A DNA stretch of 64,000 nt from positions 85,458 through 149,457 of the forward strand of contig NZ_JAKLSQ010000004.1 in the NCBI RefSeq assembly GCF_022014495.1, given 5' to 3'. The notes beneath the pieces are model-generated. The model was not told the origin of the DNA and ran no database searches. It worked only from the letters and a program-made list of their open reading frames with translations. The position numbers and the translations under genes are program-made. The DNA comes from Sandaracinobacteroides sayramensis. Its GTDB lineage: Bacteria > Pseudomonadota > Alphaproteobacteria > Sphingomonadales > Sphingomonadaceae. Below, piece after piece: positions 1-10,041 of the stretch (within the stretch, counting starts at the first letter, position 1; each line of letters opens with the position of its first letter).

Positions 1-478
1 CGGTGGGGGCGGGCGTGAAGAAGGGCGTCTCCGCCGTCCAGCCCTCGCCGCCGCTCCCCGCGCTGCCCGCGCCGGACGTTCCCTCCACCCTCAGCGTGCC
101 GAGTTGGACGGCGCCGCTCGACGCCTCTGGCGCGCGTTCGAGCGTGACGGCGGTCGGCGAGACGAAGCGGTAGGTGAGGCCGGTTCCGGCCAGCAGCTGG
201 CCGATGGCCTCCACCGCCGGCATCGAGCCGGAAACGCCGCGCGAGCTGACGCCCGCCGTGAGATCGGAAGGATAGGAAAGCTGCAGGCCCGACTGCTGCA
301 TGAAGCGCTGAAGCGCGGTCGCGAGCGGCTGCGCCGGGATGTCGAACGGCCTCGCCTCGGTCTGGCTCGATTGCGCCAAGGCGGCTGCCGGCGCCAGCGA
401 AAGGCCGCTGGCGCTGCCTAGAAGCACCAGGCGAAGGGCGCTGCGCGCAAGAACATCGGAGAATGGCACCATCTTCAT
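1..478 (-). CDS. TonB-dependent receptor with STN domain, N-terminal part (runs off the left edge)
   Basis: Only the first 159 codons are in the window. The product begins MKMVPFSDVLARSALRLVLL, a signal peptide ending near ALAQ. It continues as an STN (secretin/TonB N-terminal) domain at about residues 40-115, seen in the stretches FDIPAQPLATALQRF, SGLQLSYPSDL and AIGQLLAGTGLTYRFVS. The plug and barrel lie beyond the edge. In FecA-type transducers the STN domain contacts FecR across the periplasm. The adjacent fecR- and fecI-like genes on the same strand fit such a cell-surface signalling receptor. The ATG at 478 is preceded by AGAGGACAGAG. It overlaps the stop of a useless upstream reading frame (AGATGAAG), so this start is well supported. 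The substrate cannot be told from this fragment. Confidence 0.88.
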   Translation of the reverse strand, partial: MKMVPFSDVLARSALRLVLLGSASGLSLAPAAALAQSSQTEARPFDIPAQPLATALQRFMQQSGLQLSYPSDLTAGVSSRGVSGSMPAVEAIGQLLAGTGLTYRFVSPTAVTLERAPEASSGAVQLGTLRVEGTSGAGSAGSGGEGWTAETPFFTPAPT

Positions 479-562
479 CTCTGTCCTCTGACCATCTGGC
501 GCCCAGCGGATGAGCGCAATTTATTGCCGTTGCGTCGCATTTGCATCAACGGGCATGGACAG

Positions 563-594
563 GACTGCCGAGGGGCCGATTTTGGCCAACCCCC
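563..594 (-). promoter_or_regulatory. Putative ECF-sigma promoter of the STN receptor gene
   Basis: Read on the minus strand, GGGGGTTGGCCAAAATC is followed 10 bases later by CAGTC. An almost identical block sits upstream of the fecR-like gene (1658-1689), with 9 bases before CAGTC. Both lie in gaps between genes of the same signalling unit, 50-110 bases before a start codon. That placement suggests a promoter read by the ECF sigma factor encoded next door. Inferred from repetition and position only. Confidence 0.5.
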
Positions 595-606
595 TTGCGA
601 GATTTT

Positions 607-1611
607 TTAGCGCATGCCTGTGTCGCCGTGGCGGACGATGGCTATTCCCCCCGGCAGCCAGACGATCTTCAGCCCCTGTTCGGCGGCAAGATCGCGCAAC
701 GCGGCGTCGGCGTCGCCGATGCGAAGCGCGCCGCTGACGGGCCTGCGCGCGGAAAGGTCGCCCCATATCCAGGTCGGCCCGCTGCGGTAACGGCCGATCT
801 GCCGGATCACCTCCGGCAGTTCCCGGCGGTCGATCATCAGTTCCCCGCGACGCCAGGCCGCCACGCTGTTCGGCTCCAGGGCGCTGGTCCTGGCCAGGGT
901 TCCCGACGAATCATAAGCTGCGCTTTCCCCTTCGCGCAGCAGAACAGAACGATCGCCGCCGCTTTCCGACTCGACGCTGACAGCCCCCTCGGTGACGGCG
1001 ACATCGACACGGCCGCCGCCATGGCGCACCTCGAAGCTGGTGCCGATATCCTCGACGGTGCCGCGCAGGGCCTGCACCCGGAACGGCCGCGCCTCGCCAT
1101 GGCGCACGGTGAAAAAGGCATTGCCGCGCAGCAGCCTGATCCTGCGTTCCCGCGCGCCGAAATCGACACGGATCGCCGATCCGGCATCGAGCCAGGCGGT
1201 CGAGCCGTCGGGCAGGCTGTATTCGGACACATTGGCCGCGGTGCGGTGGTCCGCTTCCAGCCGCAGCATGGCCTCGGGCGCCACCAGCAGCGCCAGAAAC
1301 GCCGCCGCCAGCGCCGAGGCTGCAACGGCCATGCGCCGCGACCTTGCGACAACGAACGGCCGCAGCCGCCGGCGCGGCCCCGCGGAGGCTGGCGGAGGCG
1401 CGAACAGTTCCGGATGCTCGCCGAGTTGCAGCCAGAGCGAGCGCCGCTGCTCAAAGGCCTCGGCATGCGCCTCGTTCGCCGCGATCCACGCCTTGAATCG
1501 GTCGATTTCCGCGCCATCCATTTCCCCGGATGCGAGGCGCAGAACCCAGTCCCGCGCCTCGCCCGAAATGCCGGCGCGCCCGCCTTCAGGATCGCTTGGA
1601 GGCTGTTTCAT
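607..1611 (-). CDS. FecR-family anti-sigma factor / sensor
   Basis: A protein of 334 residues if it starts at MKQPPSDPEG. The N-terminal cytoplasmic part (about residues 15-55, containing EARDWVLRLASGEMDG and FKAWIAANEAHAEAFEQ) is the short domain typical of FecR proteins that binds the sigma factor. A single membrane segment follows at about 95-115 (AVAASALAAAFLALLV). Then comes the FecR domain (WLDAGSAIRVDFG, GNAFFTVRHGEARPF). The C-terminal section (ELPEVIRQIGRYRSG to the end) resembles the domain that meets the receptor STN. It lies between the sigma gene and the receptor gene, as in fecIRA. A longer frame opens with GTG at 1704, but it would contain the promoter-like block at 1658-1689. 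GGAAACGGG just before ATG 1611 makes that start more likely; ATG 1623 is also possible. Confidence 0.87.
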   Translation of the reverse strand: MKQPPSDPEGGRAGISGEARDWVLRLASGEMDGAEIDRFKAWIAANEAHAEAFEQRRSLWLQLGEHPELFAPPPASAGPRRRLRPFVVARSRRMAVAASALAAAFLALLVAPEAMLRLEADHRTAANVSEYSLPDGSTAWLDAGSAIRVDFGARERRIRLLRGNAFFTVRHGEARPFRVQALRGTVEDIGTSFEVRHGGGRVDVAVTEGAVSVESESGGDRSVLLREGESAAYDSSGTLARTSALEPNSVAAWRRGELMIDRRELPEVIRQIGRYRSGPTWIWGDLSARRPVSGALRIGDADAALRDLAAEQGLKIVWLPGGIAIVRHGDTGMR

Positions 1612-1657
1612 CCCGTTTCCCATGCCGACACAGGCCAAAGCTGCATTTCCGTTCCTA

Positions 1658-1689
1658 GACTGTTGGGCGTGGATTATGGCCAACCCCCC
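1658..1689 (-). promoter_or_regulatory. Putative ECF-sigma promoter of the fecR-like gene
   Basis: The minus strand reads GGGGGTTGGCCATAATC, then 9 bases, then CAGTC. This matches the block before the receptor gene (563-594) with one substitution and one base less spacing. It sits in the 89-base gap between the sigma stop (1701) and the fecR start (1611), about 45 bases upstream of the ATG. It could let the sigma factor amplify its own anti-sigma and receptor. Functional role inferred. Confidence 0.5.
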
Positions 1690-1700
1690 GGCGCGCAGAA

Positions 1701-2207
1701 TCACGGTTGACGCTCCAGCGCGGCTGTCACGGCGTCGAAAGCGCGGCGCAGATGCTTCTCCACGGTCGGACGGGAAACGCCGACATGCGCCGCGATCTCC
1801 CGCTGCGCCATGCCGTCCACCCGGCTCAGCAGGAATATTCTTCGGGTGGTGGCGGGCAGAGCGGCTATCGCCGTCTCCACCCGCATCAATTCGTCGCGGG
1901 CCAAAAGGATTCGTTCGCCGGATATCTGCTCCACCCCTTCGTGCAGCAGCGCCGTCGCTTCCGCATGCACGTCCCGCCGGCGCTTGTCCGCCTGCACATG
2001 GTCGACGGCGACATTGTGCGCCAGCCGCCGCAGATAGGCCCTGGGATTGTCGATCGGCGGATCATCCCGCACCGCCTGGATTCTGAGCCAGATCTTCTGC
2101 ACCACATCCTCGGCGCCTTCGCTGCCCACGAGCCTGCGAATCCGCCTGATGAGGGATGTGCGCTCTGCGAGAAGCAGGCGCGACAAGGCGATGGAATTGG
2201 TAGGCAT
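1701..2207 (-). CDS. ECF RNA polymerase sigma factor, FecI type
   Basis: 168 residues, the usual length of an ECF sigma. Region 2 is at about residues 10-75 (RIRRLVGSEGAEDVVQKIWL, then the recognition stretch NPRAYLRRLAHNVAVDHVQA). Region 4 is at about 110-160 (AALPATTRRIFLLSRVDGMAQREIAAHVGVS, containing the helix-turn-helix). Region 3 is absent, as expected. The product would direct RNA polymerase to the receptor and sensor genes when FecR signals. The gene heads the unit sigma, anti-sigma, receptor. A Fur-like inverted repeat about 30 bases upstream (2237-2255) suggests iron repression. The ATG at 2207 has GGAGCG-like sequence upstream in TGGCCGCTCCTACGGTC, not a strong ribosome site. Confidence 0.9.
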   Translation of the reverse strand: MPTNSIALSRLLLAERTSLIRRIRRLVGSEGAEDVVQKIWLRIQAVRDDPPIDNPRAYLRRLAHNVAVDHVQADKRRRDVHAEATALLHEGVEQISGERILLARDELMRVETAIAALPATTRRIFLLSRVDGMAQREIAAHVGVSRPTVEKHLRRAFDAVTAALERQP

Positions 2208-2236
2208 GACCGTAGGAGCGGCCAGTCGTTAGCCTG

Positions 2237-2255
2237 ATTGCAAATGACTCGCAAC
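2237..2255. promoter_or_regulatory. Fur-like operator ahead of the ECF sigma gene
   Basis: Plus strand attgcaaatgactcgcaac: TTGC and GCAA arms around a 9-base core, close in form to proteobacterial Fur boxes of the type TTGCGAATGATTCGCAA. It ends 30 bases upstream of the sigma start, the usual place for an operator on a fecI-type gene. Inferred from pattern and position. Confidence 0.5.
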
Positions 2256-2304
2256 AACTCCAATGGAGAAATCCGGGCGGCTGTTACAGGCCGCATTGGC
2301 CGCC

Positions 2305-2337
2305 GAAAGTGCCGCGCCGCCCCCGCGCGGCACTTTC
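2305..2337 (-). terminator. Perfect 13-bp hairpin after the sulfatase gene
   Basis: GAAAGTGCCGCGC at 2305-2317 is fully complementary to 2325-2337, with a 7-base loop. It lies 67 bases beyond the sulfatase stop and has no T-run, so it could be a terminator of the operon, a transcript-stabilising hairpin, or an insulator before the sigma operator. Confidence 0.45.
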
Positions 2338-2404
2338 GCGGCTTCACTCTCTGCAGATGGCACCCCGTTCGAGATGCTCGATACGGCAACGGGCCGAAGT
2401 CATC

Positions 2405-4087
2405 TCACTTCGAATTCCCGCCGGGCGTCGTGGCCAGCTCTTTTCGGGGCAGCAGCCGGTCGGCAAGGATCACGCCGACTTCGGCTGCCCATTTGCCCCA
2501 TGCATCCTTCAACGCCTGGAATCGGGCCGGCTGCTCGGCGGCCAGGTCGCGGGTTTCGCCGGGGTCCTGCGCCAGGTTGAACAGCCGCCACTTGCCGTCG
2601 CCGATGTCGGTGATCTTCCAGTCGCCCTGCCGCAGCTTGCGGGAACCGAACAGTTCGCCGCCGATCACCTCTTCCGGGCCGCGCACGGCCTCGGCCTTGC
2701 CGGTGAGCACGGCTTTCCAGCTCTTGCCGCTGATCGGCTTCACCGCGTGCCCGGCCACCTCGCGCTTTTCCGTCACCCCCGCGAGATCGAGGATGGTGGG
2801 CGCGACATCGGTGACATGGGCGTTCCAGCGGGCGACGCCGCCCCCCTTCGTGAAGCCGGGCGCCTTCAGGATCAGCGGCGAACGGGTGCCGCCTTCGGTC
2901 TGGAAGGCCTTGTAGAGCCAGCTCGGCGAGGTGGCCGCCTGCGCCCAGCCGGGGCCATAGCTTTCATAGCTGCTGGCCGCGCCGAGATTGGCAAGGCTGT
3001 TGTCCACCTTCGCCAGCCGGTCGGAAAGCGGCCCCAGCTTCAGGTCGGAGACGTTCAGGCCCTCGGCGCCATTGTCGGAGAAGAAGAGGATAACGGTGTT
3101 GTCGTAGCGGCCCTGCCGCTTCAGCTCGGCGACAACCCGGCCGACATTGCCGTCGAGATTGTGCACCATCGCCGCATAGATTTCCATCAGCCGGGCCTGT
3201 TTCGCCTGTTCCTCGGGCGAAAGCTCGGCCCATTTCTGTCCCTGGATTTCGTGCGGGACCGTGGCGGGGGAAAGCAGGCCCAGTTGCTTCTGGCGGGCCA
3301 GGCGCTCGCTGCGCAGCGCTTCGTAACCGGCCTCGTAGCGCCCCTTGAAGCGGGCGATATCCTCGGGGCGGGCCTGCAACGGCCAATGCGGGGCCGTGAA
3401 GGTGAGGACGGCGAAGAGCGGCTTACTCCTGGGCACCTTGCCCAACTGGCCGATGAGCTTGTCGGCAAAGGTGTCGGACGAGAAGAAGTTGGCGGGAAGA
3501 CTGTCCACCGTCCTGCCGTTTTCGCGGTAGGAGGCGTTGAAGACGTTGATGTCCTGCGAGGCGCCGAGGCCGAAATGATTATGTCCGCCCTGCAGGAGGG
3601 CGAAGCTCTGCTGGAAGCCGCGCGCATGCGGATCCTGCTCGGGCGTCAGGCCGAGGTGCCATTTGCCAGATAGCAGCGTGGCATATCCCGCTTCGCCCAG
3701 GCGTTCGGCGATGGTGGCGACGTCGCGGCGGAGATAGCCTTCATGGCCCGGCTTTCCCTGCTGGTTGGGGGCGATGAGCTCGGCCATGGTGCCGAGCCCG
3801 GCTTCGTGGTGGTCGAGCCCGGTGAGGAAGCTGGCGCGCGTGGGCGAGCAGGTGGCATTGACGTGATAATCGGTGAAGCGCTCGCCTTCCGATGCCAGCC
3901 GGTCGAGATTGGGGGTGGGGATTTCGCCGCCGAAGGCGCCGATGTCGGTATAGCCCAGGTCGTCGGCGATGATCACCAGGAAATCGGGGCGCGCTTTCGG
4001 CGCGGGCGCGGGCTGCCCGGCAAAGGCCGGCACGGCGGCAAAGCCCAGGGTGAAGCCGACGGTGGCGGCAATGGCGAACTTCCGCAT
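2405..4087 (-). CDS. Arylsulfatase, type I (formylglycine-dependent) sulfatase
   Basis: 560 residues with a signal peptide (MRKFAIAATVGFTLGFAAVP, cleavage near AFA-G), so secreted to the periplasm. The metal-binding start of the alkaline-phosphatase fold is FLVIIADDLGYTDIG (about 37-50). The sulfatase signature CSPTR begins at Cys80, the residue converted to formylglycine. GKWHLG, the second sulfatase motif, lies near 143-148. A further metal-binding stretch is FFSDNGAEG (about 340). Full length for the family. It hydrolyses sulfate esters to free sulfate; the exact substrate is not visible. Last gene of a minus-strand operon with a TauD-like dioxygenase, a GPH permease and a TonB receptor. 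No formylglycine-generating enzyme gene is in the window, so maturation must rely on one elsewhere. Confidence 0.93.
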   Translation of the reverse strand: MRKFAIAATVGFTLGFAAVPAFAGQPAPAPKARPDFLVIIADDLGYTDIGAFGGEIPTPNLDRLASEGERFTDYHVNATCSPTRASFLTGLDHHEAGLGTMAELIAPNQQGKPGHEGYLRRDVATIAERLGEAGYATLLSGKWHLGLTPEQDPHARGFQQSFALLQGGHNHFGLGASQDINVFNASYRENGRTVDSLPANFFSSDTFADKLIGQLGKVPRSKPLFAVLTFTAPHWPLQARPEDIARFKGRYEAGYEALRSERLARQKQLGLLSPATVPHEIQGQKWAELSPEEQAKQARLMEIYAAMVHNLDGNVGRVVAELKRQGRYDNTVILFFSDNGAEGLNVSDLKLGPLSDRLAKVDNSLANLGAASSYESYGPGWAQAATSPSWLYKAFQTEGGTRSPLILKAPGFTKGGGVARWNAHVTDVAPTILDLAGVTEKREVAGHAVKPISGKSWKAVLTGKAEAVRGPEEVIGGELFGSRKLRQGDWKITDIGDGKWRLFNLAQDPGETRDLAAEQPARFQALKDAWGKWAAEVGVILADRLLPRKELATTPGGNSK

Positions 4088-4114
4088 GAGATGCTCCGAT
4101 GGAAGGGGAAAACG

Positions 4115-4136
4115 CCCCCGGCGCCGGCGCCGGGGG
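4115..4136. repeat. GC-rich palindrome between the dioxygenase and sulfatase genes
   Basis: CCCCCGGCGCC at 4115-4125 is directly followed by its complement. It lies in the only sizeable gap (74 bases) inside the sulfur operon, 25 bases after the dioxygenase stop. It could cap the upstream transcript or reduce sulfatase expression relative to the first three genes. Confidence 0.4.
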
Positions 4137-4161
4137 GCAGGCTGTGCCCGGGCGGGGCTGA

Positions 4162-5094
4162 CTATTCTGCGGCCACCGCGAACTCTGGTTGCGCCGGCTT
4201 CAAGACGCGGCTGGTGCGGCCGTCGATGGAGACGGCGGGCGTGCCGTTCAGCGTTGCGCGGCGCAGATGGCGGGGCTGCAGGCCGAAATCGGCGATGGCC
4301 CGGTGCTGGGTGGCGCGATTGTCCCAGATGGCGACATCGCCAGCCCGCCAGCGCCAGCGGACGGTGTTCTCGGGCCTCGTCACATGGTTCTGGAACAGGG
4401 TGAGCAGCGCCGCTGAATCGACGGCGGAAAGGCCGACGAAGCGCTTGACGAAATGGCCGAGCAGCAGCGCCCGCTCGCCGGTGAGCGGGTGGACATGCAC
4501 CACCGGATGCTCGGTTTCATACACGGTGGAGGCGAACACCGCCTTGTGCTGGGCAAGCCTTGCCGGATCGACGCTGGAGAGCACGGCGGCATAGTCATAG
4601 TCGTTGCTGTGCACCGCCCACAGCGTGTCCGCGAGCTGTTTCAACGCGTCGGGGAGTTCTTGATAGGCGGCGGCGCTGTTCGCCCAGAGCGTGTCGCCTC
4701 CAGCCTCGGGGATTTCGATGCCGCGCAGGATGGAGGCCGAAGGGAAGGCATCCACGAAGGTGACATCGGTATGCCAGGAGGAAGCCGCATGGCCATCGCG
4801 GGATTCCAGGCCGAGCAGGGTGCGCGAACCGTTGGCCACCGGCACCGTGGGATGGGCGACCGGATCGCCGAAAGCCGCCGCGAAGGCTTCGTGGCTGTCG
4901 TCCGTCAGATGCTGGTCGCGGAAGAACAGCACCTTGTGCCGGGTGAGGGCCTTCCACAGCGGCTGGACAAGGTCGTCGGCTTCGGCATCCGCCAGATTGA
5001 GGCCGCGCACTTCGGCGCCGATTCGGCCGCCTACGGGGACGATTTCCAGCGGCGAGCTGGGGTCGGCGGCGTTCAGATAGCGTTGATCGGTCAT
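4162..5094 (-). CDS. TauD/TfdA-family 2-oxoglutarate-dependent dioxygenase (alkylsulfatase or sulfonate type)
   Basis: 310 residues starting MTDQRYLNAADPSSPLEIVP. The Fe(II) ligands are visible as HTD (His108, Asp110) in SSWHTDVTFVD and a distal His near 264 in WDNRATQHRA. The 2-oxoglutarate-binding arginine lies near 278 in HLRRATLNG. The N-terminal VGGRIGAEVRGLNL is the usual TauD opening. Family members oxidise the carbon next to sulfonate or sulfate, releasing sulfite or sulfate plus an aldehyde; AtsK of Pseudomonas putida does this with alkyl sulfates. Neighbouring sulfatase and transporter genes favour sulfur acquisition from organosulfates, though TauD-like and TfdA-like substrates cannot be excluded. 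The start is 2 bases after the permease stop, so the genes are probably co-translated. Confidence 0.88.
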   Translation of the reverse strand: MTDQRYLNAADPSSPLEIVPVGGRIGAEVRGLNLADAEADDLVQPLWKALTRHKVLFFRDQHLTDDSHEAFAAAFGDPVAHPTVPVANGSRTLLGLESRDGHAASSWHTDVTFVDAFPSASILRGIEIPEAGGDTLWANSAAAYQELPDALKQLADTLWAVHSNDYDYAAVLSSVDPARLAQHKAVFASTVYETEHPVVHVHPLTGERALLLGHFVKRFVGLSAVDSAALLTLFQNHVTRPENTVRWRWRAGDVAIWDNRATQHRAIADFGLQPRHLRRATLNGTPAVSIDGRTSRVLKPAQPEFAVAAE

Positions 5095-5096
5095 GG

Positions 5097-6482
5097 TCAG
5101 GCTCCGTGGTTGACGGGGATGGAATCTCTGCGCGCGAGCGTCGCGGCGATTTCGGCATGCTCGCGCTCTCCCAAGGGAAAACGAAAGATCAGGAGGGCGG
5201 AGAGGGCGTGGGCGATGGCCGGGCCAAGGGCGAAGACGGCGGCGAGGCCGGCAAGCGCCGCGGGGTCGTTGGCGACCTTCGGGTCGAAGCCCAGCCAGGC
5301 GATCAGCGGGAAGGCTATCCCGATCGCGGCGGCGGTCGCGGCCTTGTTGGCGAGGCTGAAGACCGAGAAATAAAGGCCCGTCACCTGCTGGCCGGTTTCG
5401 AGGCGCTTGGCGTCGGCGACATCGGCCACGATCGCGCGCAGCATGAGATTGCCCGAGCCCTGCGTGAGCCCCTGCGCGATGGTGAGCGCGAGCAGCAGGC
5501 CGAAGCTGTTGGCCGTCACCGCGAGCAGCCCGAGGTTGATGACGACCTGGGCGACCTCGCCGGCGACCGCCGTGCGGTGCTTGCCGTAGCGGCGCCCGAT
5601 CTTCAGCCAGATCGGGCCGGCGGCGATGCCGAAGGCGAATTGCAGCAGATAGAGCCCGGCGCCCCATTCGGGCCGGCCCATCACGAAGGTGACGTAGAAG
5701 ACGATCAGCGAGGCGCGGATGCCCTGCCCCAGCGACACGGCGAAATCCGAGGCGAGCACGCGGAGCAGCAGCCGATCCGAAGCCACGGCGCGCAGCGTCT
5801 CCCGAAGGCCCGCGCGCGGGCCTTCGGGGCCGGGCCGGGGTTCGGGGAAGGAGCGCAGCGCCAGGGGCACCGAGATGGCGAGGCTCAGCAGCACGAAACT
5901 GCCCATGGCGGTGAGCTTCAGCGCATTGTCGCCGGGGCGGACCTGGTCGAGGAAGGTCGGGATCAGCAGCGAGGCGAAGAGCGCCGCGGCGACCGAGACG
6001 TGCAGGAAGGTCTGCACGCGGGTGCGCTCGTGATATTCGCCCGAAATCTCGCCGGTCCAGGCGGCGAACGGAATCTGGATCATCGTCCAGCCGAGGTAGA
6101 AGGCGAAGAGGGCGAGGCCGAGCGACAGCGCCGTGACCTCGCCCTGCGGGAAGAACAGCAGGAAGGTGAAGAAGCCGAAAACCGGCGCGCCGGCGGCGAT
6201 CCACGGCTTGCGGCGGCCGAAACGGCTGCGGGTGCGGTCGGAAAGGGCGCCGATCAGCGGATCGGTCACGGCATCCCAGATGCGGCAGACGAGGAAGAGA
6301 AAGCCCAGCGTAGCCAATGACACGCCATATTGCTGGGCGTAGATGGCGGGCAGCAGCACCCCCAGCGGCAGCCCCGCCGTCGCCATCGGCCATGCGAGCG
6401 AGGAGAGGGCCGCCAGCCTTCCGGCCGGGAGCTGCGAAGAAGGCTTTTCGGCATATCCGGGCAGGAAGGGAATAGTGGCCAT
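5097..6482 (-). CDS. MFS permease of the GPH (glycoside-pentoside-hexuronide:cation symporter) type
   Basis: 461 residues with about 12 hydrophobic segments. The first cytoplasmic loop carries the hallmark DAVTDPLIGALSDRTRSRFG followed by RRKPW, typical of the GPH/MelB branch (MFS_2). It would import a solute across the inner membrane with a cation. Its place between the TonB receptor (2-base gap) and the dioxygenase (2-base gap) suggests it brings in the sulfated compound, or its desulfated product, handled by the operon. In this family sugars and glycosides are the common cargo, which hints at a sulfated glycoside; that is inference. Confidence 0.85.
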   Translation of the reverse strand: MATIPFLPGYAEKPSSQLPAGRLAALSSLAWPMATAGLPLGVLLPAIYAQQYGVSLATLGFLFLVCRIWDAVTDPLIGALSDRTRSRFGRRKPWIAAGAPVFGFFTFLLFFPQGEVTALSLGLALFAFYLGWTMIQIPFAAWTGEISGEYHERTRVQTFLHVSVAAALFASLLIPTFLDQVRPGDNALKLTAMGSFVLLSLAISVPLALRSFPEPRPGPEGPRAGLRETLRAVASDRLLLRVLASDFAVSLGQGIRASLIVFYVTFVMGRPEWGAGLYLLQFAFGIAAGPIWLKIGRRYGKHRTAVAGEVAQVVINLGLLAVTANSFGLLLALTIAQGLTQGSGNLMLRAIVADVADAKRLETGQQVTGLYFSVFSLANKAATAAAIGIAFPLIAWLGFDPKVANDPAALAGLAAVFALGPAIAHALSALLIFRFPLGEREHAEIAATLARRDSIPVNHGA

Positions 6483-6484
6483 CG

Positions 6485-8893
<2,409 letters not shown>

Positions 8894-9618
8894 GCGGTAT
8901 AGACCTTTCAAAGGAATAGTGCATCGCTCCGCCGACTCGCGAAATTGCGCAAGTCAGGCGTTCAGAGCGAAGATAGCAGCAAATAGGGTTTTGGGGCGTC
9001 AGCTACAGTCAAGAATCATCATGTTCATCCTTGGATAGGGGGAACACGAGACCTGACGTTGTCGCCTGGGACTACGTGTGCATCAGCCATTGGTGTCGCG
9101 GGGCATTTCTGCCTTCAAGGTCCGCGGAGCCTGAGGGTAAAGGACGGCTCGTTCCTGTTTCCTGACTGTATCGATAGAAGTTTGGTGCGCGAGAAAGAAA
9201 AACTGTTTATAGGGCAAGCGCGCTTCGTCGTGCCATGGAGCCGCCGGGATTATCGGGCTTCGGTCGCTGATTGTGCCTCGCTCCGGCAAGCTGGTCCCGA
9301 AGCCTCCAAACCTTCAAGGGTCCGCTGGATGCAGGAACGGCCCGGTATCTTCTATCCTGCAGATATGGCGCCTGCGGGCGCTGGAAGCAGCCAGCGGCGG
9401 TGTCGAGGCATTGTCACCGTGCCTGAACGCGAGGGCGCACGGAAGCTCGCGCAAGAATAAGCCCTCGAAAAGCCGGACATGAGCGGCAGGGGCAAACAGA
9501 TACGCCAGTTGCCAGGATTTGGTGCCGCTCGGTTACAGACCGCCCTCGTCATTAAGACGAAAAACCTTGTCACGCGGCTTCGCCTTTCGACAAGCGGCAT
9601 CTGTCGGCAACATGGAGT
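8894..9618. other. Noncoding stretch upstream of the sulfur-operon receptor
   Basis: About 725 bases between the receptor start and the tRNA gene. Open frames here (for example 9059-9460 plus, 9083-9289 minus) show no family resemblance, no convincing ribosome site and mixed codon use. The part nearest the receptor (8940-9050) is richer in A and T than its surroundings and must hold the operon promoter; TTGACT occurs on the minus strand near 9010. No terminator-like hairpin was recognised. Confidence 0.45.
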
Positions 9619-9695
9619 TGGCGCGCCCGGCAGGACTCGAACCTGCGACATTCCGCTTAGAAGGCGGATGCTCTATCCAGCTGAGCTACAGGCGC
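9619..9695 (-). tRNA. tRNA-Arg (anticodon TCT)
   Basis: Complete cloverleaf on the minus strand: acceptor arms GCGCCTG and CGGGCGC; D-arm with GCTCAGCTGGATAGAGC; anticodon stem TCCGC/GCGGA with loop CTTCTAA, so the anticodon is TCT; T-arm GCAGG/CCTGC with loop TTCGAGT. Discriminator G is followed by an encoded CCA at 9621-9619. Reads AGA and AGG codons, which are rare in this GC-rich genome. Confidence 0.96.
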
Positions 9696-9727
9696 GACCA
9701 TGCCGCCTTAGCGCAGATGCGCCGGGC

Positions 9728-10009
9728 TTACCTAAAGTTTTCGGCGTAGCTCTGCAGGATCAGCCGCTTCGGCGTGGTCGGCACCACTTCGGCTTCCAGG
9801 CCATGGCGCTGGGCGTAGGCCCTGGCGGCGTCCAGCGAGGGGAAAGACAGCACCACCTGCGTGTCGGTGTCGCCGCTGCCCGCCCAGCCCATTAGCGGGT
9901 CCGGGCGCTTGCCCTCGGACGGCTCGGCCTCCAGGATCCAGAGGTTGCTGCGCGCCTTTCCGGACTGGGTGGCGCGGGTGCCCTGCTGATAGATTCGTGC
10001 CTTGCGCAT
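9728..10009 (-). CDS. NDUFS4-like accessory subunit of respiratory complex I (ETC complex I subunit conserved region)
   Basis: 93 residues beginning MRKARIYQQGTRATQSGKAR. The conserved core of the family is clear: RIYQ near the start, WILEAEP, then the hallmark PDPLMGWAGSGDTDTQV (about 37-53), and an AYAQRHG motif near 65-71. In mitochondria NDUFS4 sits on the peripheral arm of NADH:ubiquinone oxidoreductase; alphaproteobacteria carry this short homologue. It follows hrpB on the same strand after a 32-base gap and lies just upstream of the tRNA. The nuo operon itself is not in the window. Confidence 0.88.
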   Translation of the reverse strand: MRKARIYQQGTRATQSGKARSNLWILEAEPSEGKRPDPLMGWAGSGDTDTQVVLSFPSLDAARAYAQRHGLEAEVVPTTPKRLILQSYAENFR

Positions 10010-10041
10010 GAGGATGCCCTAGGCCCTTCGCGGGGGGAAAA

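Noticed and set aside
104..421. A plus-strand frame at the left edge
   Set aside because: Antisense to the STN receptor fragment, whose signal peptide and STN motifs read cleanly on the minus strand.
1611..1704. GTG start at 1704 for the fecR-like gene
   Set aside because: The extension contains a promoter-like block repeated elsewhere and no conserved sequence; ATG 1611 has a ribosome-site-like GGAAACGGG.
9059..9460. A 133-codon plus-strand frame in the gap before tRNA-Arg
   Set aside because: No conserved motif, no good ribosome site and mixed codon use; treated as noncoding.
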